64,000 bases of DNA from JBBDIP01 sp050260675 (GCA_050260675.1 JBLNCN010000011.1:620001-684000), one strand, 5' to 3'; counted from the stretch's first letter, positions 17,006 to 25,500 are shown. A program made the numbers and translations. Notes: generated by a model not told the origin, from the letters alone.

Positions 17006-18582
17006 GATTCAATTTCCTCCAGTGAACCTTTGGACTCGGCTGTTTTTCCTCCGTCATCTTTCTTCTTGATGATTGTGTCGATGCGGAGTATGGCGCACGC
17101 GATCTCAAGAGCGGCCTTAAGCGCGTGGAGTTTGACTGGGGCCGGGTCAAGTACCCCTAGTTCCATCATGTCGGCCACTTCGCCGCTGTCGCAATCTATC
17201 CCGAGGTTGTGATTTCCGGTCTCGGTCTGGCGCGAAACGGCGTCGCCCACCTTCTCAAGCGGGTTAAACCCCGCATTGGCCACGATCTGGGCGAGCGGCC
17301 GCTTCAGCGCCTCCACTACGCATGACAGCCCGTAGGCTTGCATGCCCTTCTGCGAAAGCCTCATCTTCTCAACTTCGCGGGCGCAGGAGAGCTCAATTGC
17401 TCCCCCGCCGGCGACTACTCCGCCCTTCACCGCAGCCTGAACCGAAGACGCGGCGTCAGTGCATATGCGCTCGCGCTCGCCCCTGACCTCTTGGGTGCTG
17501 GCCCCGACAAGTATGGTGGCCATGGGCTTGCCGCTTCCGCCCAAGATGCGGATGTTCTCGAGCTTCTGGTCCTGGTAGACACGCTTGGCTGAACCCAGGT
17601 ACCTGGACAGCTCGTCAGCCGGCTTGTGAAGGGCGGTGCGCTTCACCGATCGCGCTCCCGTGTGCTCGCACACCTTGCGGAGCTCGGCAGACGAGACCCT
17701 GGTCACCACCATGACTTTGGCATCCGTGAGGATCTCTTCAGCTACGTCTGAGATGCCCTTGCCCACCACGACGAGTCCGACACCGAGAGAAATGACCTTT
17801 GCCAGATTCGCTTTGAACTCTTTTTGCAGCTCCAGGTACTTCTGGAAACCGGCCTCGGTGGACAGCGCCTCTTCCTCAACTTCCTCCGGCTCGAGTGCGT
17901 CGTCCACGGCCAGTATCTTCGGGGATTCCACGCTCTCGGGCATCCCCTCGTTGAGGCGCTCCTTGTCCACAATGATTCCGGCAAAGACTTCGTTCTCCGC
18001 GCCCTCTCTGGCGACGATGGTTTCGGCCAGTTTGAACCTGGGATCAAGCAGTTTCTCCAGGCCCACCATCTTTGCCGCTGCACACACCAGGTCAGCGATG
18101 TCCTTATTGTCGCGGCCGGCTACCAGCGCTACCCGGTGAAGGATGGGATCGCCCACGTCCGCGACTTTGACCGCCCTTTGCTCCACAAGTTCCAAAGACT
18201 TCTTCACGCCGGCTTTGATGCCGTCTATCAGCCTTGTGACCGGGACGCCCCGGACAGCCTGGTTGACTCCCTCGGAGAGCAGCGCCCCGGCCATGATGGT
18301 GGCCGTGGTGGTGCCGTCCCCTACCTCGTCTTCCTGGGCTCGGGCGGTGTTTATGACCATCTTGGCTGCGGGATGGTTTACGTCCATCCGTGTGAGGATA
18401 GTCATCCCGTCGTTGGTGATGACGACATCTCCAAACCGGTCTACCAGCAGAGTATCAAGGCCTTTGGGGCCGATGGTCCCCTCAACTGCCGAGGCGATTG
18501 CTCTGACTGCGGCGGCATTGGTAAGCAGCGCGCCTAACCGTTCTTCAATCTCGGAGCTCTGCGATGCCTGTTTCGGAGTCAA
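17002..18582 (-). CDS. Group III (archaeal thermosome-like) chaperonin
   Basis: ATP-dependent double-ring folding chamber of the group II fold found in some bacteria (group III, first described in Carboxydothermus). The 526-residue product has thermosome signatures: IGPKGLDTLLVDRFGD (37-52), ITNDGMTIL, NHPAAKMV, VGDGTTTATIMAGALL (from 87), GGVVAGGGAIE (387-397) and DMMELGVLDPAPVK near the end. The segment around 235-265 corresponds to the helical protrusion that forms a built-in lid, so no GroES is expected. TTG start with AGGAGGG SD, 23 bases after hrcA. It occupies the slot of grpE-dnaK. Expression is presumably CIRCE/HrcA-controlled. Identity is clear; its clients are unknown. Confidence 0.96.
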   Translation of the reverse strand: MTPKQASQSSEIEERLGALLTNAAAVRAIASAVEGTIGPKGLDTLLVDRFGDVVITNDGMTILTRMDVNHPAAKMVINTARAQEDEVGDGTTTATIMAGALLSEGVNQAVRGVPVTRLIDGIKAGVKKSLELVEQRAVKVADVGDPILHRVALVAGRDNKDIADLVCAAAKMVGLEKLLDPRFKLAETIVAREGAENEVFAGIIVDKERLNEGMPESVESPKILAVDDALEPEEVEEEALSTEAGFQKYLELQKEFKANLAKVISLGVGLVVVGKGISDVAEEILTDAKVMVVTRVSSAELRKVCEHTGARSVKRTALHKPADELSRYLGSAKRVYQDQKLENIRILGGSGKPMATILVGASTQEVRGERERICTDAASSVQAAVKGGVVAGGGAIELSCAREVEKMRLSQKGMQAYGLSCVVEALKRPLAQIVANAGFNPLEKVGDAVSRQTETGNHNLGIDCDSGEVADMMELGVLDPAPVKLHALKAALEIACAILRIDTIIKKKDDGGKTAESKGSLEEIES

Positions 18583-18605
18583 CTACGTCCCTCCTGTGCG
18601 GCTCC

Positions 18606-19631
18606 TCATTCGTCGGCAGAAAAGTACTTGGAAAGCTTCTGCTCAAATTGGCGCACCAGGGCAACGGCCCTTGAGTAATCCATCCTCCTGGGCCCCAGTA
18701 TGCCTACTTTACCTTCGGTGTTGCCGACCGAGAATACGCCGAACACGAGGGAGAGGTCCCTTACTGCCTCCACCTCGTTCTCTTTTCCTATGCGGATGAA
18801 CGGGTCTTTGTCGAAGCCGTCCTTTACAAGCGCGGCCTGGATGACCGCGTCGGATTCCACGGCGCAAAGGAGGTCTTTTACCTTGTCGACGTCTTTGAAC
18901 TCGGGATGGGACAGGAGGTTTGCCGTCCCGCCCACATAGAGCCGATCGTGCTCGGGTTCGCTCACGAGCCCGCGCAGGAACTCCATAACTTGCTCTACTA
19001 TCTGGGCGTAACGCCGCGCTTCCTCCCGCAGGAGCTCGTAGGCCCTGTCAGCCACCTTTTCCACAGCCAGGTTGGTCAAGTGGCGCGAGAGGAGTGCGGA
19101 TATGTGGTCCATTTCCTCCCGCGGCATCGGCGGAACCTCGATCTGGCAGCTCTCGACAAACCCCACGTCTGTGACAATGACGATGAGAGCCTGCTCCGCG
19201 GTGATAGGTATCAGGTGGATGGACTTGTAGGTGACGGTCTCTGATTCGGGACCGAGAATGAACCCAAGGTAATTCGAGGTTTCAGATATTGTGCGGACCG
19301 TCTCCTTGAGGAGCGAGACCACGTCTTTCACTCTTCTGCGAAATAGCGACTCGATGGCACGGGAGTCGTCCGGAGAGAGGCCTCGATTGGGCATGAGTTC
19401 GTCCACGTAGAAGCGGTAACCCCGGTCCGAAGGGACCCTTCCCGATGAGGTGTGGGGCTTATCCAGGTAACCGGTCTCCTCCAAGTCGGCCATCTCGTTC
19501 CTGATGGTCGCGGGACTGACTCCGAGCCTGTACCTGCGCGCTATAACCCGAGAACCCACTGGCTGGCCTGTTTCAATGTGTTCCTCGACCACTGCTTTCA
19601 GGACTTCGGCTTTCCTGTCGTCGAGAGTCAC
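18606..19631 (-). CDS. hrcA: Heat-inducible transcription repressor HrcA
   Basis: Repressor that binds CIRCE and turns down chaperone genes; in Bacillus its folding depends on GroEL. The 341-residue product has the N-terminal winged helix (LDDRKAEVLKAVVEEHIETGQPVGS and GVSPATIRNEMADLEETGYL) followed by a GAF-like dimerisation domain and the typical LSLVFGVFSVGNTEGKVGILGPRRMDY end. GTG start at 19631 with AAAGGAGG 7 bases upstream. A perfect CIRCE lies just before the gene, so it should regulate its own operon (hrcA-chaperonin-dnaJ-rsmE) and groESL. Confidence 0.97.
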   Translation of the reverse strand: MTLDDRKAEVLKAVVEEHIETGQPVGSRVIARRYRLGVSPATIRNEMADLEETGYLDKPHTSSGRVPSDRGYRFYVDELMPNRGLSPDDSRAIESLFRRRVKDVVSLLKETVRTISETSNYLGFILGPESETVTYKSIHLIPITAEQALIVIVTDVGFVESCQIEVPPMPREEMDHISALLSRHLTNLAVEKVADRAYELLREEARRYAQIVEQVMEFLRGLVSEPEHDRLYVGGTANLLSHPEFKDVDKVKDLLCAVESDAVIQAALVKDGFDKDPFIRIGKENEVEAVRDLSLVFGVFSVGNTEGKVGILGPRRMDYSRAVALVRQFEQKLSKYFSADE

Positions 19632-19644
19632 TCGGCCCCCTCCT

Positions 19645-19671
19645 TTAGCACTCGTGAAGCGGGAGTGCTAA
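19645..19671 (-). promoter_or_regulatory. CIRCE operator of the hrcA operon
   Basis: Perfect TTAGCACTC-N9-GAGTGCTAA inverted repeat, 14 bases before the hrcA GTG and just downstream of its promoter. It is the binding site for HrcA and predicts heat-shock control of the group III chaperonin. Confidence 0.97.
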
Positions 19672-19680
19672 CCTAGATGC

Positions 19681-19710
19681 AAAATAGCATGGGACTGTTG
19701 AGGGTGTCAA
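19681..19710 (-). promoter_or_regulatory. Putative sigma-A promoter of the hrcA operon
   Basis: TTGACA, an 18-base spacer and TATTTT on the minus strand, directly upstream of CIRCE and just after the spoIIP stop codon. Confidence 0.65.
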
Positions 19711-19713
19711 TGA

Positions 19714-20835
19714 CTAGGGGCGGAGACCCGCTGCAGGAAGGGGCGGAGCGGCGGGCAATATGACACTGGCCAACGCCCAGGCTAGGGCCTCGACGCTGTT
19801 CTTGCACTCGGCCATCGTGTTGTCGACACCCCCGCACTCCACCAGGATGGCCATTGGTGAATGCTTCTGGTTGTACACGGCGGACTCGAATAGAACCCCT
19901 CTCGAAACGCCGGGGTAGCCCTCCTCCAACTTGCTCAGGATCTTGCGGGCGAACTCGTTGTTCTGCACCCACCTGGGATTGTCGGTCCCTACTACCATGA
20001 GGATGCGGGCGTAGGGCTTGCCCCTTACGGTAACCGCCGTGATGCTTCGCGGTTGGCTGTCCCGGTGGATGTCGACCAGCACCTGGCACGACGGGTACTT
20101 CTGGAGGATTGCCTTGACCGTGGACTCGGACCGGTAATAGGCTCCTATCCTGCTATCCTTATCATGGACGGTCGTCGAGTGGAGCGAGGGAATCCGGTAG
20201 ACGTTCTGGAGTTCCTGGGCCAGCATGCCGCCTATCTGGGTCACAGTACGGGAAGGCACATCCGAGAACGCCTGGGCTGCGTCCTTCTTCCCGATTTCAG
20301 GCAGGAACGATTCAGTGGCGTGGGTGTGGTAGATTGCCACGAGAGGGCCGGAGTCGGAGAAGACGGCCGCCGGAGTGGCGTCATCGCCGGGCGGCAGCGA
20401 GAATAGCACCGGCAGGAGGCCCCAGTCATCCTCAAGTTCGGAAGGCATATCCGGCGCGGCAAGGGATTCGGTGTCCACCAGAAAGCCGGAAATGCCCCCG
20501 AACGCCAAATCCCTCGGATATCTCGGGGTGAACCCCAGGAGGTAGCCAGCCGCTCGAGCAAGGACACCAGGCGACGTCTCGTCGTCCCGGAGGTCCTCCG
20601 CGTAAGCCAGGATAGGAAAAGCAGCCTTCATCACTTCTCTTGCCATGCCCCGCCTTGAGAACACCAGCCCCTGCACCGATACTGTCAGCGCCTGCGGAGT
20701 CTCAGGTTGCCACTCGCCTCCAAATGCGGGCGCGGAAAGGTCAACCCTCACCGAGAGGACAAAAACCGCCAAAAGGACAAGGAGGAGCCCCTGCAATGTG
20801 AACAGCCGGGCCCTTCCTCTTCGATCGGCGGCCAC
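19714..20835 (-). CDS. spoIIP: Stage II sporulation protein P
   Basis: Cell-wall amidase/endopeptidase of the DMP complex that drives engulfment during sporulation. The 373-residue product has an N-terminal membrane anchor (about 14-30) and the SpoIIP catalytic fold, with VAIYHTHATESFLP (metal His/Glu), VLVDIHRDSQPR, RILMVVGTDNPRW and AILVECGGVDNT. GTG start with GAGGA 5 bases upstream. Position next to hrcA fits the Bacillota order, though gpr, lepA and hemW, usual neighbours, are missing here. Confidence 0.95.
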   Translation of the reverse strand: MAADRRGRARLFTLQGLLLVLLAVFVLSVRVDLSAPAFGGEWQPETPQALTVSVQGLVFSRRGMAREVMKAAFPILAYAEDLRDDETSPGVLARAAGYLLGFTPRYPRDLAFGGISGFLVDTESLAAPDMPSELEDDWGLLPVLFSLPPGDDATPAAVFSDSGPLVAIYHTHATESFLPEIGKKDAAQAFSDVPSRTVTQIGGMLAQELQNVYRIPSLHSTTVHDKDSRIGAYYRSESTVKAILQKYPSCQVLVDIHRDSQPRSITAVTVRGKPYARILMVVGTDNPRWVQNNEFARKILSKLEEGYPGVSRGVLFESAVYNQKHSPMAILVECGGVDNTMAECKNSVEALAWALASVILPAAPPLPAAGLRP

Positions 20836-20937
20836 TTATGTCCTCACCCCCTTCTTGGATATGACTCTGGAGGTCGGAACATTCGCCGCAAGAAGGACGC
20901 CGGCTGTTGGAGTGTCTGTACCTGTTGCGTTAGTTTG

Positions 20938-21288
20938 CTAGCGGATCACCGTCGGCACGAAGGCGTCGATGATGCCTACCACAAGCGACGCCAGGAGAGC
21001 GCCAAGGACGCTGACGGTCATCCCCGGAACCAGATACTGGGCCACATAGATGACAATAGCAGCAACTATGAAACCGACGATTCCCCGGGACTGAGGCGAG
21101 ACTCTCTCGCCCAGGATAGCCTCGATCGCCCAGCCCAGAGCCGCGATGACGATGGCGGCCAGTAGCGCGTTCACAAAGCCGAATACATTAAAGCCCGGCA
21201 AGACCAATCCCAGGACCATTAGAACGATGGCCGACACGACGAACCTCACTATGGCGCCGATCCAAGAACTTCCGCGCACGCTCCTCAC
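20938..21288 (-). CDS. Small four-helix membrane protein, phage-holin family IV / YvlD-like
   Basis: 116-residue integral membrane protein with four hydrophobic helices separated by short polar turns; sequence elements such as RFVVSAIVLMVLGLVLPGF, AIEAILGERVSPQSRGIVGF and VVGIIDAFVPTVIR match the superfamily annotated as mycobacterial-type phage holin IV (YvlD). These are chromosomal proteins of unknown role, not evidence of a prophage. A 102-base gap separates it from spoIIP, so co-transcription is possible but not certain. Confidence 0.75.
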   Translation of the reverse strand: MRSVRGSSWIGAIVRFVVSAIVLMVLGLVLPGFNVFGFVNALLAAIVIAALGWAIEAILGERVSPQSRGIVGFIVAAIVIYVAQYLVPGMTVSVLGALLASLVVGIIDAFVPTVIR

Positions 21289-21366
21289 CTCCGTTCCGGT
21301 AAAATGGAACCGCGAGCTATCGTATCCTTGTACTGGGAAAGATATGCGGAAACACCTGCGTGTGCG

Positions 21367-21395
21367 TTGACAACGCGCCTATGTGCGTGTAGACT
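21367..21395 (+). promoter_or_regulatory. Putative promoter of the tRNA cluster
   Basis: TTGACA, a 17-base spacer and TAGACT, ending 13 bases before the first tRNA. Good spacing and the only consensus-like site ahead of the cluster. Confidence 0.65.
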
Positions 21396-21408
21396 ATCGG
21401 ATGATCGC

Positions 21409-21483
21409 TCCTCGATAGCTCAACGGCAGAGCATCCGGCTGTTAACCGGAGGGTTGTAGGTTCGAATCCTACTCGAGGAGCCA
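21409..21483 (+). tRNA. tRNA-Asn (GTT)
   Basis: Seven-base acceptor stem TCCTCGA/TCGAGGA, anticodon loop CTGTTAA with anticodon GTT, T arm with GGTTCGAATCC, discriminator G and encoded CCA. First of three tandem tRNA genes. Confidence 0.97.
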
Positions 21484-21491
21484 ATTAACGT

Positions 21492-21566
21492 GCGCCCGTA
21501 GCTCAGTGGCAGAGCGGTCGGCTCATAACCGATTGGTCGGGTGTTCGATGCACCCCGGGCGCACCA
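21492..21566 (+). tRNA. tRNA-Met (CAT), probably elongator
   Basis: Acceptor GCGCCCG/CGGGCGC, anticodon loop CTCATAA, encoded CCA. The paired G1-C72 argues against initiator tRNA. An isoleucine (lysidine-modified CAT) identity cannot be excluded by eye. Confidence 0.88.
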
Positions 21567-21580
21567 AATTGTTGTCACGT

Positions 21581-21655
21581 GGCCCCATGGTCAAGCGGTT
21601 AAGACACCGCCCTTTCAAGGCGGTAACACGGGTTCGATTCCCGTTGGGGCCACCA
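21581..21655 (+). tRNA. tRNA-Glu (TTC)
   Basis: Acceptor GGCCCCA/TGGGGCC, anticodon TTC in loop CTTTCAA, T arm GGTTCGATTCC, discriminator A and encoded CCA. Third gene of the cluster; no clear terminator follows. Confidence 0.97.
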
Positions 21656-21744
21656 AATCTCTCCGCTGGTTTCCCGTTCCCGACCCTAACCCCGAAAGGC
21701 GTTTTCGTCGATGTTTTCATAGATAGGCAGAGGACTGCTTTCCG

Positions 21745-21774
21745 TTGACAGATAGATCCGGGGGGCACTACCAT
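21745..21774 (+). promoter_or_regulatory. Possible promoter of the diguanylate cyclase gene
   Basis: TTGACA, an 18-base spacer and TACCAT, about 37 bases before the TTG start. The -35 is perfect and the -10 weak. Confidence 0.4.
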
Positions 21775-21810
21775 CAGTAGACACTCTTTCATCCCAGGGG
21801 AGTGTGCGCG

Positions 21811-23028
21811 TTGGACCGGCTGCTGGAATCTTACGGTACGGGGCGTAGCCTTCGGACCCTTGTGAAATACCTGACCCTGACGGCGGTAGTGGGCCTCTCA
21901 ACCGCCTACGCCATACTCCACGGCGCTTCTTTCCCCGACGTAGGCACTGTTCTGCTATACGCCATCTTGGGCCTGGCAGGCCACCACCTGGTTGTGGCGT
22001 TTCCCGGCGGCCAGTTCATTAGCCTGGACGATCCCGTGACATTCGCCGCTCTATGGTGCTTTGGCGCTCCGGTCGCCATCCTTACTTCGGTGCCCGCTTC
22101 CCTCATCCAGTTCTTCACGCGAAAGCGCGGACTGCTAAACGTCCTGTTCAACGCGGGACAGCTCACTCTTTCGACCGTAGCCGCCGGCACTGCTGCCAGC
22201 ATCCTGCGCGGGTTTGTCACGAGAGGGGGCCAGGTGGCCGAGGTACTGGTCGTCATGGCAACAGTGGCGGTCTTCGACCTGGCCAACAATGGGTTTGTCT
22301 CCCTGGCCATCTCGATCGACCAAGAACAACCATGGGATGCCGTTTTCCGCCGGATCGCGCTGGTTGACCGCAGGAACTCGGTAGTCCTGTGGTATTTCGT
22401 AAACATCGCCGGAGTGCTCCTGTCGACGTACATGGGGAAGGCCGGAACGCTGTTTGTGTTCATCGGGATCCTCGCCCTATGGGCGCAGATGCAATTCGAG
22501 CGCGAGGCGGCCAGGAAGGCTCAAGAAGCCCAGACCGACGTGCTCACAGGGCTTTTCAACACACGCTACCTCGAGGATTGGATGGGAAGCGAGTTCCCGA
22601 AGATCGCGGCACAAGATGAAAGCGAGTGCTCGCTGGTTTTCGTTGACGTGGACGGGCTGAAGCAGGTCAACGACACCTACGGGCATGAAGCCGGAGATGG
22701 AGTCCTTGTGCACCTGGGCAAGATCTTGCGCTCGGTTACTCGGGCCAAAGATCGGGTAGTGAGATACGGCGGCGACGAGTTCATCCTCATTTGTCAGGAT
22801 GCCGGCGTGGACGAAGCAACTGCTATCGGACAGCGGATCCTGGAGGCCATAAAGAAGGACCCCCTGGTCTACGACGGGCATCAGGTGAACTACGGCGTCA
22901 GCATGGGCGTGGCGTCGTTCCCCAAACACTCCATGTCTAGCCGCGACCTTGTCCGGATGGCGGACAAGGCCATGTACCTCGCCAAAAAAGAGGGCGGAAA
23001 CATGGTCTACACTGCCGACAGCCTATAG
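21811..23028 (+). CDS. Membrane diguanylate cyclase (GGDEF protein)
   Basis: Makes cyclic di-GMP from two GTP at the membrane. About 405 residues: an N-terminal MASE-like module with six or so hydrophobic helices (about 15-230), a short linker helix, then a GGDEF domain. The active site is YGGDEFIL (GGDEF at 320-324). The product-inhibition site RAKD lies five residues upstream at 311-314, so the enzyme is probably active and feedback-controlled. A GTG at 21802 is also in frame, but AGGGGAG is correctly spaced (8 bases) only for the TTG at 21811. It stands alone between the tRNAs and a convergent peptidase gene, and could act opposite the HD-GYP protein 3 kb away. Confidence 0.92.
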   Translation: MDRLLESYGTGRSLRTLVKYLTLTAVVGLSTAYAILHGASFPDVGTVLLYAILGLAGHHLVVAFPGGQFISLDDPVTFAALWCFGAPVAILTSVPASLIQFFTRKRGLLNVLFNAGQLTLSTVAAGTAASILRGFVTRGGQVAEVLVVMATVAVFDLANNGFVSLAISIDQEQPWDAVFRRIALVDRRNSVVLWYFVNIAGVLLSTYMGKAGTLFVFIGILALWAQMQFEREAARKAQEAQTDVLTGLFNTRYLEDWMGSEFPKIAAQDESECSLVFVDVDGLKQVNDTYGHEAGDGVLVHLGKILRSVTRAKDRVVRYGGDEFILICQDAGVDEATAIGQRILEAIKKDPLVYDGHQVNYGVSMGVASFPKHSMSSRDLVRMADKAMYLAKKEGGNMVYTADSL

Positions 23029-23100
23029 GATGGTTGGCCTATAGGTTGGTTGCAGCGCACGACTCGACCCTTGTCCCCCGGGTTACTGAGGATGCCATCT

Positions 23101-23491
23101 GTCATGTCGTGACTATTGGACGGACCCTTCCGGTGGGGCGGTCGTGAGTGAGTCGCGATCGAGGCGTGCGATGACCATCCGCACTCGCGATACGGTCATG
23201 TCAGGAGAGTTAGGGAGTTCATATGAGGCATGTCATGACTTGCCAGAATATGCCTGGGTCATGCCGGGATTATTAGTCCGAAAGTTATATTGCTTCTGGT
23301 GACTGATAGACGAAAAAGTGTGGTCACGCGGTGACCACCTCAAAATCATCGATCATCCCGCGACCACACTTTTCGACATGATAGCCTCCTGGCGACTATT
23401 GGAAATCTTCCTTATGGTCACCGCGTGACGGGCGAAAAACTAAGGAATCACCTGGTGACTAATAGCAACCGACATCTTCTCACGGCGTGCC
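23101..23491. repeat. Phased palindrome array A (about 32-bp period)
   Basis: About 12 copies of a degenerate 13-bp palindrome, consensus GTCAC-N3-GTGAC, often followed by TATTGG or TAATAG. Unit centres read from the sequence: 23107, 23169, 23201, 23233, 23264, 23297, 23329, 23358, 23390, 23423, 23453 and 23485. Successive spacings are 29-33 bp from 23169 on; a poor unit may fill the gap near 23140. The best copies are GTCACGCGGTGAC (23323) and GTCACCGCGTGAC (23417). No open reading frame uses the region. It fills most of the gap between the convergent cyclase and S9 peptidase genes. Function unknown. Confidence 0.8.
23309..23377. repeat. Inverted arm pair inside array A
   Basis: The arms are GACGAAAAAGTGTGGTC and, inverted, GACCACACTTTTCGAC. 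They flank the interval between the units centred at 23329 and 23358 and extend those palindromes outward. The same arms occur in array B (50176-50255). Four array units follow the pair in both places. Confidence 0.85.
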
Positions 23492-23495
23492 ACTT

Positions 23496-23529
23496 CAGAA
23501 GGGGTTAGCAGTACTGTTAACCCCTTCTG
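23496..23529. terminator. Strong hairpin between convergent genes
   Basis: A 15-bp stem (CAGAAGGGGTTAGCA with its complement, one G-T pair) and a 4-base loop, 10 bases past the S9 peptidase stop. No T tract follows on either strand, so it may be a bidirectional or factor-assisted terminator, or an mRNA 3' stabiliser. Confidence 0.6.
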
Positions 23530-23538
23530 GGCCTTCTG

Positions 23539-25500
23539 TTACGCCTTGAGGTGCCTGGCAAACCAGTCCAGGATCCCTTCCAATCGCACGACCCTGTTTG
23601 CCGGCTTTCCCGACCTGGAGAGCTCGTGGTTCTCGCCGTGGAACAGCAGCATTTCGACCTCCACGCCCAGCCTCTTGAGGGCAACGTACCACTGTTCTCC
23701 CTGTTCAAGGGGGCAGCGGAAGTCCATATCGCTGTGGATGATTAGGGTTGGGGTGCGCACATTCCTGGCGTACCTTATGGGGGACCTTTCCATTATGAAA
23801 TCCTCGTCATCCCAGAGGTCTTTGCCGCCCATCCCCGCCCTGTCGCCCGACCAGCCGTTATCGGCGACGCCGTACTTGCTGTATAGGTTCGACATGCTGC
23901 GCTGCGTCACAGCAGCTGCGAAAAGCAAGGTGTGGCTGATCAACCAGTTGGTGAAGTACCCGCCCTGGCTGCCGCCGGTAACCCCGTACCGCTCCGGATC
24001 GGCCCACGGTAGCATCTTCAGCGCTTCCTCGGCCATGAACTCGAGATCGCGCGCGTCCAGCCCGCACCAGTCGCCGACGATGGACCGCGCGAACTCCTCC
24101 CCATACCCCATGCTGCCCCTCGGGTTGGTGTACAGCACGCCGAACCCGTGGCCGGCCAGTATCTGAAACTCGTGGAAGAACACGTTTCCATAGGTCGTGT
24201 GAGGGCCGCCGTGGATCTCCATTACCAGCGGGTACTTGCCGCCTTCTTTGAAGCCCATGGGTTTGATGACCCAGCCCTCGAGGGTCGTGCCGTCGGGGTG
24301 GGAGAATGTCACTCTCTCAGGCCAGCCGGTGTAGCGGTCGCGGAACAGCTCTTCGTTGAAGTGGGTCACCTGTTTCCATTCGTGACCGGATGTTTTCATG
24401 AAGAGATCGCCTATCGACGCCGGCGTCGCCCTGTTGACCACGATAGCTTCGCCGGACGCATCGTAGGAGCTCACCACCATTTGACCTTCTCCAAACACCA
24501 GCGTGGGCTGGCCGGATTCTATCTCCACGCTGTAGAGGTATGACGAACCTCCGTTGACCGCGGCGAACAAAAGCGATTTGCCGTCGGATGACAGCATGAG
24601 CCCTGTATCTCCAGCGTCCGCCCGAACGTCTGCACCTATGCCCCCTCCCACAAGGTATGGGAATGAGCACGCGATAACCGACCGCTCGAGGCTCTCCACG
24701 TCGACCCGCCTTATCTCCGGGTACCCGCCGGGATACACGCCCTTCTCGTGCCCCAGGTAGTACACGTGCCGCCCGTCCTTGGACCACACCGGGTTCCTGG
24801 CCTCACCCAGGCTCCGCGTGAGTTTGCGGAGGTTCTTGGTCTCGACATCCAGGAGCCAGAGGTCCGAGTACCGATCAGTCTCGTTGTCCGACCTGGTTCC
24901 TGCAAAGACAACGTAACGGCCGTCGGGTGATGGCTCGGGGGTCCCGCAATTGTAAGGAGCGCTGGTCAACATCTCGACTTTCCGGGTTTCCAGATTCATC
25001 TTCCAGACCTGAACCGGCAAGTTGTCGAGATAGCCGACTCCGTTGAACTTGTAGCGCAACTTGGTTATCCTGCGGGCCGTGGCTCCTTCACGGAACTTGG
25101 GCTCAGCCTTGTCCTCTTTGGCGGAGAGGAAAAGGGCACCGCCTTTGGGGTCAAAGCGAAAGTCCGTAACTCCCTTTGGAAGGTCTGTCACCTGGAACGC
25201 CTCACCGCCGCGAAGGTCCATCATCCATACCTGAGACTTACCGGACCTATTGGACAGAAAGGCCAGGGAATTGCCGTCAGGCGACCATCTTGGCGAACCG
25301 TCCCTCACCCCGGGCTTGTTGCCGAGATTGGTGATCTGGCGCACGCTACCGTCATAGAGCCATAGCGCCGAGGTGTAGGAGTTGTCCTTGTCCAGGAGCC
25401 GTGTCACGACAAAAGCACACCGGTCACCCTTGGGCGAGAGCCGCGGGGTACCGACGAGGTCCATTCTGAATAGGTCTTCGGCTACAAAGGGCTTTGCCAT
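23539..25500 (-). CDS. S9 family prolyl-oligopeptidase-type peptidase (acylaminoacyl peptidase-like)
   Basis: Cytosolic serine peptidase acting on short peptides. The 653-residue product has a seven-bladed beta-propeller (about 1-380, with WSPDGNSLAFLSNRSGKSQVW-like blades) and a C-terminal alpha/beta hydrolase. Catalytic Ser511 lies in GGSQGGYF; the Asp is in IHSDMDFRCP and the His in FHGENHELSRSG. EIHGGPHTTYG provides the oxyanion region. No signal peptide. ATG start with AAGGTGAG upstream, within a 5' stem-loop (see separate entry). Single gene; product and other peptidases nearby (M20, M28, IadA) suggest peptide use. Confidence 0.93.
   Translation of the reverse strand: MAKPFVAEDLFRMDLVGTPRLSPKGDRCAFVVTRLLDKDNSYTSALWLYDGSVRQITNLGNKPGVRDGSPRWSPDGNSLAFLSNRSGKSQVWMMDLRGGEAFQVTDLPKGVTDFRFDPKGGALFLSAKEDKAEPKFREGATARRITKLRYKFNGVGYLDNLPVQVWKMNLETRKVEMLTSAPYNCGTPEPSPDGRYVVFAGTRSDNETDRYSDLWLLDVETKNLRKLTRSLGEARNPVWSKDGRHVYYLGHEKGVYPGGYPEIRRVDVESLERSVIACSFPYLVGGGIGADVRADAGDTGLMLSSDGKSLLFAAVNGGSSYLYSVEIESGQPTLVFGEGQMVVSSYDASGEAIVVNRATPASIGDLFMKTSGHEWKQVTHFNEELFRDRYTGWPERVTFSHPDGTTLEGWVIKPMGFKEGGKYPLVMEIHGGPHTTYGNVFFHEFQILAGHGFGVLYTNPRGSMGYGEEFARSIVGDWCGLDARDLEFMAEEALKMLPWADPERYGVTGGSQGGYFTNWLISHTLLFAAAVTQRSMSNLYSKYGVADNGWSGDRAGMGGKDLWDDEDFIMERSPIRYARNVRTPTLIIHSDMDFRCPLEQGEQWYVALKRLGVEVEMLLFHGENHELSRSGKPANRVVRLEGILDWFARHLKA

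Noticed and set aside
20938..21288. Prophage holin
   Set aside because: The fold is shared with chromosomal YvlD-like proteins, and no phage genes, integrase or att repeats accompany it or the adjacent tRNAs.
21492..21566. Initiator tRNA-fMet
   Set aside because: The first acceptor pair is G-C; initiator tRNAs have an unpaired first position.
23101..23491. CRISPR array
   Set aside because: Units are degenerate palindromes of 13 bp, not near-identical repeats of 23-40 bp with unique spacers, and no cas gene is in the window.
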